Origin: Seiridium cupressi
Lineage: Eukaryota; Ascomycota; Sordariomycetes; Amphisphaeriales; Sporocadaceae
Direction of reading: 5' to 3'
DNA length: 64,000 bases
Assembly: GCA_036674765.1 (NCBI GenBank)
Contig: JARVKI010000011.1
Span: 310,001-374,000 of the forward strand
Made by a program: the position numbers and the translations under genes. This document shows, piece by piece, positions 12,422 through 24,263 of the stretch. The notes beneath the pieces were generated by a model. That model had not been told where the DNA came from, did no database searches, and saw only the letters and a program-made list of their open reading frames with translations. Positions within the stretch are counted from its first letter, which is position 1, and every line of letters starts with the position of its first letter.

Positions 12422-13261
12422 CTAGTTCCAGTTTACACCGAAGAGTTTATACTTCTTCGCATCCGTAGAAGATTTGGCGTCCGCATTCTCGAGATAAATG
12501 CGCTCATGACCTGGAATATCAAGGTAGAAATATTTATACTCGAACTCAGAGGCACCAGCACGCTTTGTCAGGTGAACGTTTACAGTTCCTCGATTACGCG
12601 GACCCTCAACCTAGGATGTGTAAGCTTTATTTCGCTGCGGACGGAAGTCACCACTTACATAGAAGTGCAGCATGATGTGCTCATTCCCCTGCTTGTCGGT
12701 TGTATGCGTGGATCTATTTGTGTATCAGCACCGTCTCCAAACTTGTCCCTCAGGTCAACCATACGCAATCGGTCGTGCACGACGCCATTTGTTATATGTT
12801 TCTTCTCCATGGGCAGTCAGCTTCTTTGCGTCCCCCAGCAGAGCCAAGCAGTCCTGGTCTTTCTTGATACGGTCGACAGCGCGGTTGAAGTATGCAGTTT
12901 TGCTGTCGGGAGAGAACACGTCGGTATACAGGAAATATCCTACTCCGCCCTATAGAAAGAAGTGGTCAGTGCTTGAGGTTTCCCAGAGCAGTCGTTGCGT
13001 TCCTACAGTCAGAATGACGCCCACAACCACCAGGCCAAAGTTGAACGTCTGCTGGGTTGCTCGAGCCGTCTTCTCGCCGGCTGATAGATCGCGCCACGGT
13101 ACATGTCCGTCATCGTTGAATGGCGTTACCGCCCGTCTCTTTGCGGCGGCGGAGGCGTTTGAGCCCAGGTCGTTCTGAGTGGCATAGCTTCTTTGGGTCA
13201 GAAGAGGTCGCAGGTGCGGCGCCAGTGTGTTGAAAGCCGTCGGGCGCAAGATGAGCTTCAT
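12422..13261 (-). CDS. tim21: TIM21, presequence translocase subunit
   Basis: Four exons (13261-13007, 12949-12765, 12713-12659, 12610-12422) give 227 aa. TIM21 is an inner-membrane subunit of the TIM23 complex that contacts the TOM complex and the respiratory chain. The N-terminus is basic and rich in Arg/Ser/Ala (MKLILRPTAF..., QRSYA), as expected of a mitochondrial presequence. One transmembrane span follows at about 73-94 (FGLVVVGVILTGGVGYFLY). The intermembrane-space domain then shows YFNRAVDRIKKD, KWRRARPIA, DKQGNEHIMLHF, GTVNVHL and KYFYLDIPG, matching the family order. The third intron position is set by restoring the IASTHTTDKQGNEH segment. The gene is divergent from glo3 with 422 bases between start codons. 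Confidence 0.92.
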
Positions 13262-13683
13262 GTTGGAGGCTGGGCGTCCATCTGTCCTATGCTGTGCAGG
13301 AAAATCGTAGCACTTGTCTTCAGGCCTGGACGTCGCGGTTCGGAGGGTCAAGCCAAAGCTTTTTGTCTTCGAGAGCTGCAAGCTCCATCGTCGCTAGATG
13401 TGATGTGGGGTATCCTAGCTAAGCTTATCTAGGCCTAGTCCCACCTTTGGGCTTGGGTTGGCGGGACCAATTCTTTGAAGTGGGTGGCATCTGCGAGTGA
13501 ATATCTGGCCGAACTCCTGAATCAATCGCCAGATTACCCCCTGAAACATCGCCTCCCACTCCCTTGTTGAGCCACGACTTCTCTACACCTTGCACGGGAA
13601 CCCACTGTCTACTTGAACAACACCACGTCCCAGTGCGCCGAATCTACACTGATCGCACAATCTACCTGGGGAACGTCGCCAAA
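13262..13683. promoter_or_regulatory. Shared divergent promoter of tim21 and glo3
   Basis: The 422 bases lie between the two start codons, so both genes must draw on them. A GACCAAT sequence at about 13467-13473 is a candidate CCAAT-box, and the glo3-proximal half is pyrimidine-rich, as is usual for fungal 5' leaders. Element calls are by eye. Confidence 0.45.
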
Positions 13684-15310
13684 ATGAGCGGACTCGCGAC
13701 GAAGCAGCAGTCGCAAAAGCTGTTCGAGAAGTTAAAGGGCAAGCAAGCTAATAAGGTAAAATGCCCTGCATTGGTAGTCGGGAGATCCCATTGTGCTGAC
13801 CTCGCGCCTTAAGATCTGCTTCGACTGCGGCGCCAAAAACCCAACCTGGACTTCGGTGCCCTTCGGTATCTACCTTTGTCTGGACTGCTCCTCCAACCAT
13901 CGAAACCTTGGTGTCCACATCTCCTTTGTCCGATCTACCAACCTCGACCGTACGTGGCGGCCCGGCCTTATACTATGAGTAATCATGTACTTACCAGTCG
14001 CAGAATGGCAATGGGACCAGCTCCGTGTGATGAAGGTGGGCGGAAACGAGTCGGCAACCAAGTACTTCCGCGCCAACGGCGGTAGCGCCGCCCTGGCCAG
14101 CAAGGACCCAAAGACGAAGTATCAATCCGCTGCAGCTACCAAGTACAAGGAGGAGCTGAAGAAGCGAGCTGCAAGGGATGCCCTAGAATTCCCCGATGAG
14201 GTTGTCATAACGGATGCCGCTGATGTCGAGGGCACCTCTACGCCGGCTGGCGAACCCAGCGATGACTTCTTCTCTTCCTGGGACAAGCCTGCCATCAAAA
14301 AGCCCACACCTCCCGTTTCGAGAACTGCGACGCCCCCGATTGTCGGCCGGACACCCTCGCCTTTCTTGAACGCCGGAGCAAACGGCAAAGACATTTCGCG
14401 ATCCGCCTCGCCCCTTTCCAAGACCGATGCAACTGAGGCCAAGCCGGCAGCTAGCCGCATGACCACATCGGCTGCGCTGCGAAAGACCACGACTGGCTCC
14501 ACCGGACCCCGCAAGGCCAGTGTCCTTGGTGCGAAGAAGAACACCTCCAAGTTGGGTGCCAAGAAGGTGACAGCCGACATCATTGACTTTGACGAGGCCG
14601 AGAAGAAGGCAAAGGAAGAGGCGGAGAGGATTGCGAAGCTAGGATATGACCCCGAAGCGGAGGAAGCCGAGGCCAAGAAACCCACTGCCACCAAGACCGA
14701 GGCCAGCAACATAGCCTCTCCAAGCCCTGTCAGTCCCAGCTACGGATCTAGTCATTCGAGGCAGAAGTCTTCAGCTGAGGTCGAGCGCCTGGGCATGGGC
14801 TTTGGTCGGTTGGGGTTCGGTCAGGTCGGTGGGAACAAGGCCGCCGCCGCGCCGGCTCCAAAGAAAAATGCTGGTGGGTTTGGATCTGTCGGCCCGGTTA
14901 AAGCAGCTGTTGAAGGTAAGTCTGCTAGCTGTCATGCCACGCTCAAGGTCACCTCTAACATTTCTCTAGATGATGGCGAAAAGTATGCTCGCAACAAGTT
15001 TGGTACTCAGAAGGGCATTTCCTCGGACGAGTTCTTTGGAAGGGGCACCTTCGATCCCAACGCTCAGTCAGAAGCCAAGACACGTCTGCAAGGTTTCGAG
15101 GGGGCCAATGCCATTTCGTCAAATGCCTACTTCGGCCGCCCAGAAGAAGAGGACACTGCTGAGGACTACGGCGATCTGGAGGGTGCTGCCAAGGACTTCA
15201 TTCGCAAGTTTGGAATCACTGCTGGAGACGACCTCGAGAATCTCACCAGCGCATTGGGCGAGGGTGCCACCCGGTTGCAGGGCGCAATTCGAAACTATCT
15301 CGGCAACTAG
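13684..15310 (+). CDS. glo3: GLO3-type ADP-ribosylation factor GTPase-activating protein
   Basis: Exons 13684-13755, 13814-13949, 13998-14915 and 14970-15310 give 488 aa. The protein is an ArfGAP that stimulates GTP hydrolysis by Arf1 on COPI vesicles at the Golgi. The zinc finger is intact: Cys26, Cys29, Cys46 and Cys49 with the CX2CX16CX2C spacing. The arginine finger, Arg54, is in [13 protein letters not shown]. The C-terminus carries two copies of the Glo3-type ISSxxxFGR motif ([10 protein letters not shown] and [10 protein letters not shown]), which separates it from Gcs1/Age2-type ArfGAPs. The middle (about 110-330) is Pro/Thr/Lys-rich linker. The last intron (14916-14969) is 54 nt long and stop-free in frame, so its retention would add 18 residues. 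The upstream start ATGAGC is preceded by CAAA, a good fungal context. Confidence 0.93.
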
Positions 15311-16393
15311 ATCTGAAGAACACAGGAAATGAACAAGCGAATTAACCAGTGTTGCTCAACCAACTAGTGGCTGGGAGCCCATGATCAACAAGGATATACG
15401 ATATGACCAATTCTGGGTGATCAGATACCGGCAGCACAGCTGGAATACGTCTTCATGCTGGAATCAAGCCTCGAAACCACCACGAGCACGACGTCAATGA
15501 GAGCATGAGATGATCGGCAAAAGCGATGCAGATGAACGGGCAGGGAAGACCCGGAAAGTCGCCCTACATCATGCGGGTCAAGGTAGATAGACATTGACAT
15601 CTTTTAATACAATTTACCCTCATGTGCAATTGTTTGCGAAGTTCCTGTTCCACAAGATCGTGCGTGTATCTATGGTATGCGTTTGCTCTGGAATGACCGA
15701 AATCTCACGGTGCGGACCTCAATTAGCCCTCGTACATCCCGGATCTCCAAGTCGATTGAAATCAGGTGGCGAACTCTATCGGCTAAGGTGAGAGGGACTT
15801 ATTCATGCTTTGAAGATCTGAAGAATAACGTGGCCGACAAGGCTTTGGATGCGGAGGTATCCCAGGTCACGTCGGCAGAGACGGATCCGGAGTATTGCCC
15901 CTTTCTGTTCAGACCAAGACTATAGGTCAAACGGTCAAAGTGGTGGTTTGAGAAAGGGGTACGTTCACCGTACCACGCTACCCTTATACTATCCGAACAA
16001 CATCAAAAGTATCAACGAAGGATAGGCGGAAAGGGACAGGGGGGATTGGCCCTAGAGGACACATGAAACAAGACAGACCTTACGAATAATTGGAGAAAGA
16101 TACAATGAGGTCTGGAATAAGACGACTAATACAACATCATGGAGACTGATCTCGAAAACTCGCTCTTCAACCACTACCTCATGTAACTACCTACATACAT
16201 ATAGTTAATGAAGAATTCTACACCCCGCTGGGTGCCTTCCGAACAACGTCCACATCAACTGGCATCTCCTCGTGCCTTCCTGCTAACGCTAACATCAAAC
16301 ACAAAGGCACCTAGCTCCTATCACTCGTCTGCTCTCTTCTCATCTTCTTTCAAAACCATCCCGCACTACAGTCTTGGAACAATAGCAATACAA
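15311..16393. other. glo3 3' region and spacer
   Basis: No gene is recognised. Short frames such as 15677-15925 (+) have no motif. The last 200 bases are C/T-rich and could be the leader of the small membrane-protein frame that follows. Confidence 0.45.
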
Positions 16394-16825
16394 ATGCCTT
16401 CTTCCCAGCCTTGTGTTAACATCTTCCAAACCAGACAACCCGCACACAACGAAATGCTTCCCCCAATTCCGCCACTCTCAGGAGCCACACCTCATTCCTT
16501 CGTCATCGTGGGGTACTTCATGTTGGCAAGCATTCTCGCAATCAACATCATTGAGTTTTCCCCTGGACCCAGCCGCCTGGCAAGCGACTTACTTCATCTA
16601 ACCGAGTACGCCGGGTGTATGGTCATCTTTACGGGTACCAGGCAACTCTTGTCCCGTTGTCAACAACGGTTCCGCCCTCGCAGCAGCCCCCCGCCAGTCG
16701 GCGAAGAAAGCGGACGACGACATACCGGCAGCTCTACCTGGACCGATTGTACGGAAGAAATGCATCCTGGTCTCGGCTATCCAGGATTGGCCTTCTCGGG
16801 GGCAGGGTCTTCTAGAGGAGGTTAA
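16394..16825 (+). CDS. Possible small membrane protein, 143 aa (hypothetical)
   Basis: I do not recognise this frame. From the ATG at 16394 it reads MPSSQPCVNI and has one clear hydrophobic segment (HSFVIVGYFMLASILAINII, about residues 37-56). A weaker second segment follows (LTEYAGCMVIFTGTRQLL), then a basic and Ser/Pro/Gly-rich tail. The upstream bases are pyrimidine-rich, as in fungal leaders, and the open frame extends upstream to 16208 without a stop. There is no intron support and no known family, so it could be a chance frame. Confidence 0.3.
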   Translation: MPSSQPCVNIFQTRQPAHNEMLPPIPPLSGATPHSFVIVGYFMLASILAINIIEFSPGPSRLASDLLHLTEYAGCMVIFTGTRQLLSRCQQRFRPRSSPPPVGEESGRRHTGSSTWTDCTEEMHPGLGYPGLAFSGAGSSRGG

Positions 16826-19800
16826 TGGAAGGTGGGAGTCTTGGGAAACTGGACGAATGTGGGGGCATGAATGGATAGGGAAACAACAGATCAGGTATTA
16901 CTTAGAGCTAGGAACACAGGCAACATAATTGACTTGAGCTATTGGGCTTCGTTTACGAAACACACAATCTTTTTGATTTTCTTTGCTATCTGAACCATGA
17001 GCACGTAGGCCGTCAGTTATCTAGGGGCCAAGCAGCCCCCTCGAACATATTCTTAAGACTCGTTTGCACGTATGAATGAGGCCTGCATTATAGGACAGAT
17101 AGGCATAGAAAGAAAACTAGGGGGTGATTGCCGTCTCTGTGTCCTGCCAGTAAAATACGGATAGAAATCCTTCACCCGCCATGATCGCGCCCAACGTCGT
17201 TCGGATAGTGTACTCGGTACATGGGGGACTCTTGGGGGTGGCTTGGAAAGAAGCTGCGAAGCATCGGAGAGGTGCGTGTTCGTTCGGTATACGTTCGGAC
17301 GTCTCGATCGTGATTATGGCCGAATCGGCGTTGTCGGGTCTGCAAGCAATGGGTTCCAGCAAGAATCGCCAAAAAGTCTATGCCTCATCTTAGCTGCGTC
17401 CGACGCCGGGCGGGAAAAATTGGGAGGGCGCAAAGTCCCCCCCCCCCAAGATAAGGAGGCAGTATCCGGTTCTAAAAACATCAAACACGAGGCTGGGGCG
17501 TACGTTTCCCGGGCGTGTGAAGAGAACATCGGGTGTGCGTATGGGCGTTGTGGTGTATGTTCAAAGGGGCGGGCTGTCTAAGGAGGACCAAACCCCTCTC
17601 CCTCCTCCTGTCTCCTCCTCTCAATTTCCAATGAATCCCGCGCATCCGTTTCGTCAGGCAGCAAGGGCCCGAGGTTCTTGGGTCACATGCAGAAGGGACA
17701 TGTCCGTCATTCCGGTTGAACCCCAATGCGAAACATGCATCTCCGCCTGCTGATGAAACAGGACTTCCACGTTAATGACATGGTCGTCTACCGGATGGCC
17801 ACCTTCGCTTCGTAGATTCCCCCGCTCAAGGCAAGACAAGCGAGCCGTCTTGTCTAGGCAAGGACCGGGTACCGATGTGGTAAATTACTGGGCCGGTGTT
17901 CTCGACGTATGGTTCGATACGTTCTACTGGGAAGAATGGAATTATGGGAATGAAACGAATACTCTAGTTCCCTGGCCGAAAGAATTGTAGAATTGAGGTT
18001 GGCAAGACTAGAAATGTACTGGCTCCGCGGAAATCGAAGCACTCTTGATACCAATATAATGGGAGCCATCGATACAACACTGAGCAGTATCGTTACCATT
18101 AGGCACTATTCACTGTCACGACATACTTCACTCAGGTACTATTCGCAGTACACAGATGTTTAACATCGTAGTCTAAGGCACCACAGATCTCTGAGCAGAT
18201 GTGCATCTCAGTACACGAAAGTTATCAAAGAGGCGCCACCAAAATCTGAGTGACACCCCAACACACAAGCATATGTATGTCAACGATGCATGATTAATCC
18301 GATTCACAAGGAGAGCGACACTTGGTTTACATGAGTATGATACAATAGCTTCTTGGGCGTCTCTTGTCATCGGGAATATGTCAGAGAGGCCGGACCATTT
18401 GGCCGTGGCAAATCGACAAATCTCACTTTCTGGCAAATATCGTATGATTTTGAAACCTATGCTACCGAGATTGGGCTTCTTCAGCCGAGAAGCAGTCTAG
18501 GACACATACTGAGATACTCGGAACCGACTACTCGTGTAAACATCCTGCTCCTTCGGTACCTCAATGTCGCATGGTCCCTTCGAATACGTTTCGCTCTGGA
18601 AACGTCTCGCAGGATTCTACTGCGTCTACCCAACTTCTCGTGCGGCCAACTAATTCGACCCACCAAGAGGGGATTTCCCAGAGTCATCGTCAGGCTTGGT
18701 ATGATGATGGTCTGGGCGTGTGGCATCTGATCATCGTTGGAGGCCGCCTTGTTCTGAGGATTCGGGCTTTTCTGAGGACATCGGCAACTCGCGTCTTTTA
18801 GTTGGGAAATGATGCAGGCAGCGGTTTATTGAAGGAGGCGGGCCGATTTGCTTGAACAAATACGCTGCTAGTATTTGGATGGGGATCATGTGGTCGATGT
18901 ACCTCAAGGGTAGATCGTGCTGATTGAAGCTTAAGCTATTGGGCTTTGTTCATCGAGACACGACCTTAGTGGTTTCCGTCAGCATGAAGGACCTGCACTG
19001 GGGAATTGGAGGAGCCATAGGAAGAGGGCTTGTCACACGTTGCAGAAAAAACATGAGCGAGCAGTAGTGTCAACGAGGGCGCTTGTCTCTGCGTTCCTGC
19101 TAGCCGTCGGCACTTGCAAGCCTGGCGAACGAGTTTGCTTCAGCGAGATATCCAACGGACCAGGAATCCCTTGCCTTGGATACCGAACCATGGCCATCAC
19201 CCGCCACGTATCTTGGGCGCGTCATGTGTCTGAGTGGATCGTCGATGCTCAATAGGGCGACTGGCGAGGTCGGTATTGACCTCTCCCCCTCCGGAACTGC
19301 GACAGTATTCTGCTCGTACAGTTCGTCCAGATTCGCGACCATGGTCACGACAGGATCTAGACTAGTCTAGCAGACGATGATGGTTCAGCAGAGGAACCTT
19401 CAGGGGTGAGAGGAACCGGTTCGGCGAAATAGCACAGCTCAAATCGACCCGATTTGGAAACAGGAAGCGAACGAATCCGGAAAGTCGACCCTGAAAGAGC
19501 GCCAACTCTGACACAAATAGATAATCTTGCGGAACACGGAGTCATGTCGTCGTTATTATTCGTGAGGCATGCGCTGGTACTGAATTCGTTGCTGCTATAT
19601 GAAGTAGTGGAACACGATTCTCTCGCAGAGTGTGCCGCCTGAGTGGTGCTGAAACCCAGTGGTTTGGCTCCATGTAGGAACGTATCGCGTTCGGTGTCAC
19701 AAGCATCATCGAACAGCAAGCACAAGTCCGAGGACTCCAAAGCGAGACCCGATATCTGGGCTTCGGGGTTCGTACGAAGATCCACGCCTTGTGTCGAGAG

Positions 19801-21420
19801 CATTCCGACATGAAGTCAACAGACACCCTTGTCGTCGATCCGGAACCGAAGGACTGCGACAGGATTGGAAATGCTCTAGAAAAGCCACTGCATTGGCACA
19901 GACGGCCATTGGCTGTGGAGCTCTAATTGTATTTCGATCAAATCAAATATGGCGGACAATAGAGAGACGGAGCAGCCATGTCCTGCTTGTAGTGGTGGTC
20001 AAGCCGGGTAATGCCCCTGTATACACTGGCCGGCGAACCAATCCAAGATGCTCATTGTCTGAAACCCGGCAAGATTTGCTGCGATTTGACTATGTAGAAT
20101 CCCGTAACTATCGTCAACGATTGAAAGTTGATCGTCATCCATGTTAAATTTTTTTTTCTTTTTCAATCGTCCTGTAGACACTGACTATACAGGCTCAATT
20201 TTCAGATTCGTCATCGTGCAGAAATTTGGAAGCCCATCAGTAATAATCAGTTTAGAGTCATTTGCCTCAACGTAGGTGCTACATTGCCCAGTGCTCAACG
20301 TTGCCAACAGACCACTCCTGAGATGTGCAGATCTCTAGCATGAGTATTGAATATTCTCGAAATACTGCTATAGGATGCCAGAAGCGCGCATATCGCAGGT
20401 TGAGGCTGCACACTTTCGAGTCAACATTCGGCCTGCCAATGCTCCGCCATTGGTAGCCCGAAACGCTGAAGCCCACTCCTCATGTGTACCTAGGAAGAGC
20501 CTCGATGCCGGCTGTCAATAGCGAAAAGGCCGGTGGCCGGAAGCTGCAGGACCCCCAAGGCGTTAGCGCATGTGCGACCAGCAATCAGAGGGGCAAAGCG
20601 TGCGTGAAGGGTGGTTGCATGTAGAGTTGTCACCCGTGGGTATGCACTAGGGATGCGAACCATTGGTTCATTGATTGCCTTTTTCCCCCCAAGTCTGGTG
20701 CCCAGTGTCGGAGGGGCCCAGTGCGACTTTCTACTTGTCCACGATATGAAGAGACTTGTGGATTCAAGCGAGGTCACGATAGACTGTTGTATGTCCATGA
20801 GCTCTAGAATTGTTCATTAATTGTCGCGGTAATCAACTATTCATATTGATCCCCAGATACGGGTTGCTGTAGACGAGTGAGTTGTCTTGAACTATTGCAG
20901 ATCGGTTCAGCGACTTATCCTTGAAAAGGCTCGGGCTCGGGCTCTCAGATTCATTTTGTAGAGAGCTCAAGCCGCAACTCATCATGGCTCACATTCACCT
21001 ACGCGGTCCTTGGGATGGGCGCCTCCGTTCGCTACCCGGCTCCAGGTTGGGCACCTGCAGTGGCAGGAGACCGTGCTTCAATACTGGCTTATGATAGACT
21101 ATTTCCAGTAGGCGATGCCTGAAGCCTGGTCAAAAGTCCCTGGATGCATATCAAAGCTCACCGAAACTTGTAAGCCTCAGCACGGCGCGAATCCAGTGAG
21201 CTGGACCTGTAAAATTCTTGGGTTCCGAGTCCTGGCTCCTGAAACGGAACAAACGTTGTAGTCAGCCAAGCTTGGCGTTGCTGAAGAAGAATATCATTCG
21301 TGCAATCAAGTGATGAGGTACGATCACGGGAGAGTGCTCGAACTGGCCAATGGGCTCGGTGCTATGGCTGGACTTTCTTCTGCTGGCGTCGAGTTGAGAG
21401 GGGAGGCTCATCACCCGGCC

Positions 21421-21441
21421 AAGTTCCAAGTTCCAAGTTCC
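21421..21441. repeat. 7-base unit repeated three times
   Basis: AAGTTCC is present three times head to tail. It is a small simple repeat with no sign of function. Confidence 0.8.
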
Positions 21442-22726
21442 GCTCCTACATCCGATGGGTCGTGGGCAGATCCCGGGGCTGTTTCAACATTGTCGGCACC
21501 GCCGGTCCTCGCAGGTGAGCCTCGAGGAGACACGTTGGATGATGGAGCGCCACGATAGCATCGCTTTGCTTCTCAGAAGCATCCTCGGCTCATATCCAAA
21601 GGCTACATCTTCTGTGACTGATTCGGGGTGACAAGTCGGACGACTGAGGTTGGAAAAAGCCCCTTAGCGTGGGTGTTTGACGCCCCATTATTGCAGCACT
21701 TTGCATCGGCCCATCGTGCGCTACGCTGAATGAGGCAAGATCTTCTCCACGACACTATCTTGCCCTACATGGAGTATGCCCATGTACCGAGCAAGGGACC
21801 ACGACCCAGGCTGTGTCATGGCAAGAGGGCTGCTGGACCCTGGACCCTGCCCTGTCCCGTTTAGCAGTGCAGCGATTGGCGACAGGGGTTGACGCGGCAG
21901 CCGGTGAGTGCCATCACGCAAAATGCCTGGGCAAACTGCTTCCTTTATTTGCGTTCATTATCGTCATTGATGACCCCTAATACGTTCGCGCGGCGCACCG
22001 CCCTGAGCCTTGAGGTACTCACATTGCTCCATCTACAGTGCGAATCAGAAATCCGCCGGCTCGGTCTTCGTTCTGTTTAGTCCATGTTCCGTTTCTGCGG
22101 TGGTTTACAGTGCCTTGGAAGTACCTGGGTCCCGAATTTACCGTCACGTCCGTTTTTTCCCTTGGCTTGAGCTGAGGCTGCAAGCAATTACTGGTTCGGT
22201 GGTTCAGGGGTCGCCAGCGTTTTTAGGGTTGTATCCTACTAACACACTTCAGAGCCAACCAAGCTGAGAAGCTATCGACAGCTGAATCATAGTTTTTCCC
22301 CTTTTCTTTTCAGACGATGCATATTTGATTCTGCACCGTTATAAACCATGTGCTACCCCTGCTGAGGTTCTGAGGTCATGCACTGCTAGCCTAACTATGT
22401 ACATTCTGCATGAGAATACCTTAATGACTTGCCGCCAGGTCATGACCTTACCCAGCTTGAGACCATACTCGATACGTCCAGCCATGTTGGGGGCCATGGC
22501 ATATTGGAATAGTCTATTGCATTCGCACAAAAAGCGCCCATATCAGGGCGCCTATAACCTGTCACATGGCACAAGATCTGGAAGGTTTGCATGGCGAATT
22601 TAACCGGGCTCGATATCTTGAGTCGAATCATTCTGCAAAAGGGGCGCTCGGGGAGTCAGAGTTTGCGGCTCGCGAATGTGGTAACGCGATACTGCTTGGC
22701 GGACCATGAATATGCTTTGCATGAAG

Positions 22727-22740
22727 AAAAAAAAAAAAAA
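22727..22740. repeat. A14 homopolymer tract
   Basis: An uninterrupted run of fourteen A residues on the plus strand. No retroelement reading frame or target duplication accompanies it, so it is most simply a slippage tract. Confidence 0.8.
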
Positions 22741-24239
22741 GATTGTCAACGTCTTGATGAACAAGATTGACAAACGCGGCGGACATAACGGTCCGCTCCG
22801 ATGGAGTTTCACCGTTCAGATGTGTCGCCAATGGTTCGAGCAAGAGCAGTTTTTATTACAAGAGCACCCTACGAGTTATCGCCAGCGACAGCAAGCCACC
22901 ACAGGAAATTGTTTTCCTTACAGGGTGCACGTTGGCGAAATGACGAGAACAATTACTTGAGGACTACGTGGCCTTCGTCCGCAAAGGACGTTCCTGTAGT
23001 TGGGGGACACAAAGCTCAAGTGACCAGCTCGGCACTCCAATATGGACTGCGGCATCGAGAACTGTAGGAAAGCATACCACAGCTACAAAGAGTCGTGGTT
23101 TGAAACAATGAGAGGATGAGATAATTTGATATGCAGGCTGCAATGCAATTTCGAGGGCTAGATGCTTGGGTACACCGCAAAACCTCCGCTGCTTGACGGC
23201 AAGCCGCGCAAATGATCTTACAACCGAGTGTAGCAGAAGGTCACGGAATCCGGCCTCCCCCCCCCAGGCCTCCGGCTATATTAAACGCACATGGAGACAG
23301 AGACACGATAGATGACGCCCAGAGTCATCGTCGAGCATGCAAGATGGTCCGTGTAGATGACTGTCTCCTGTTGAGAATCCTCCGATAGGCGACCTTGCGG
23401 AAACCAGCCCCTCCAGTCTCGGGTATGGATAATTATTATTGGTCGATCCAGTCGAAGGCACGCAGGAGTGACTGCGCCTAGCTTCCATTTGACTTGTTAT
23501 GAATTGCTGCTCTCCACACCCCAAAGTGGCGGACAGGTTTCTCGCGAGCGTGACGTCTGCGCTAGCTCCCTGGGGGCTTTAGTCCTCACGTTTCCTCGCC
23601 TGCTGGGCGATCATGGTTCGATTTCTTTTAGCAGAAGTAGATGAGTAGACGAGTGAGTGGATCAAGATACCCGCCGTCGCAGTGCTTAGCCTCTCCAACT
23701 CCCGGACGCAGTGCGCCGGCCGGCGTGGTGGCGTTCGGCCGATTACGGTTTGACAGAAAGTCTATCTCACGTGTAAAATGCTTGAAGCTCACCATGGATA
23801 TCCTTGACCCCAGCATGGGTAGTAAGGCGCGATCGATGGCTTCGGATGATTTGCTTCTACGTCCGTACCTTGATCGTGACCCACCAGACCGGTCCTCCTT
23901 GGACTGATCTGCTGTAGACTACCAAGAGAGGGTTCACGCGAAGCCTTGCCGCAGTCGCTCGGCCGTTGCCGAAAGGTCAGTCCCAAAAACGGGCACAAGT
24001 AGGCTCGTGAGAGACGGCGGGCGCCCAGATGCTTGGTCTTTTTGGAAAGGTAGGGCCGAAAGCTAAAATAAGTGTCCCAGATCGGTGTAGTAATGTAGAC
24101 TAATTGCGTATGGCGACTCCTCATCCCCATGTTTCTTCACTGCCACGTACCTGACGGGGAACAAACCTTACCTGGCGGGTCTGGCTCCTTACAAAAACTG
24201 ATCCTTCATGACGAGAACAACGTTGGATCTTGGCCTTGC

Positions 24240-24263
24240 GGTGAAAAGCTTGGTGAAAAGCTT
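24240..24263. repeat. 12-base tandem duplication
   Basis: GGTGAAAAGCTT occurs twice head to tail, followed by a partial third unit (GGT). Confidence 0.8.
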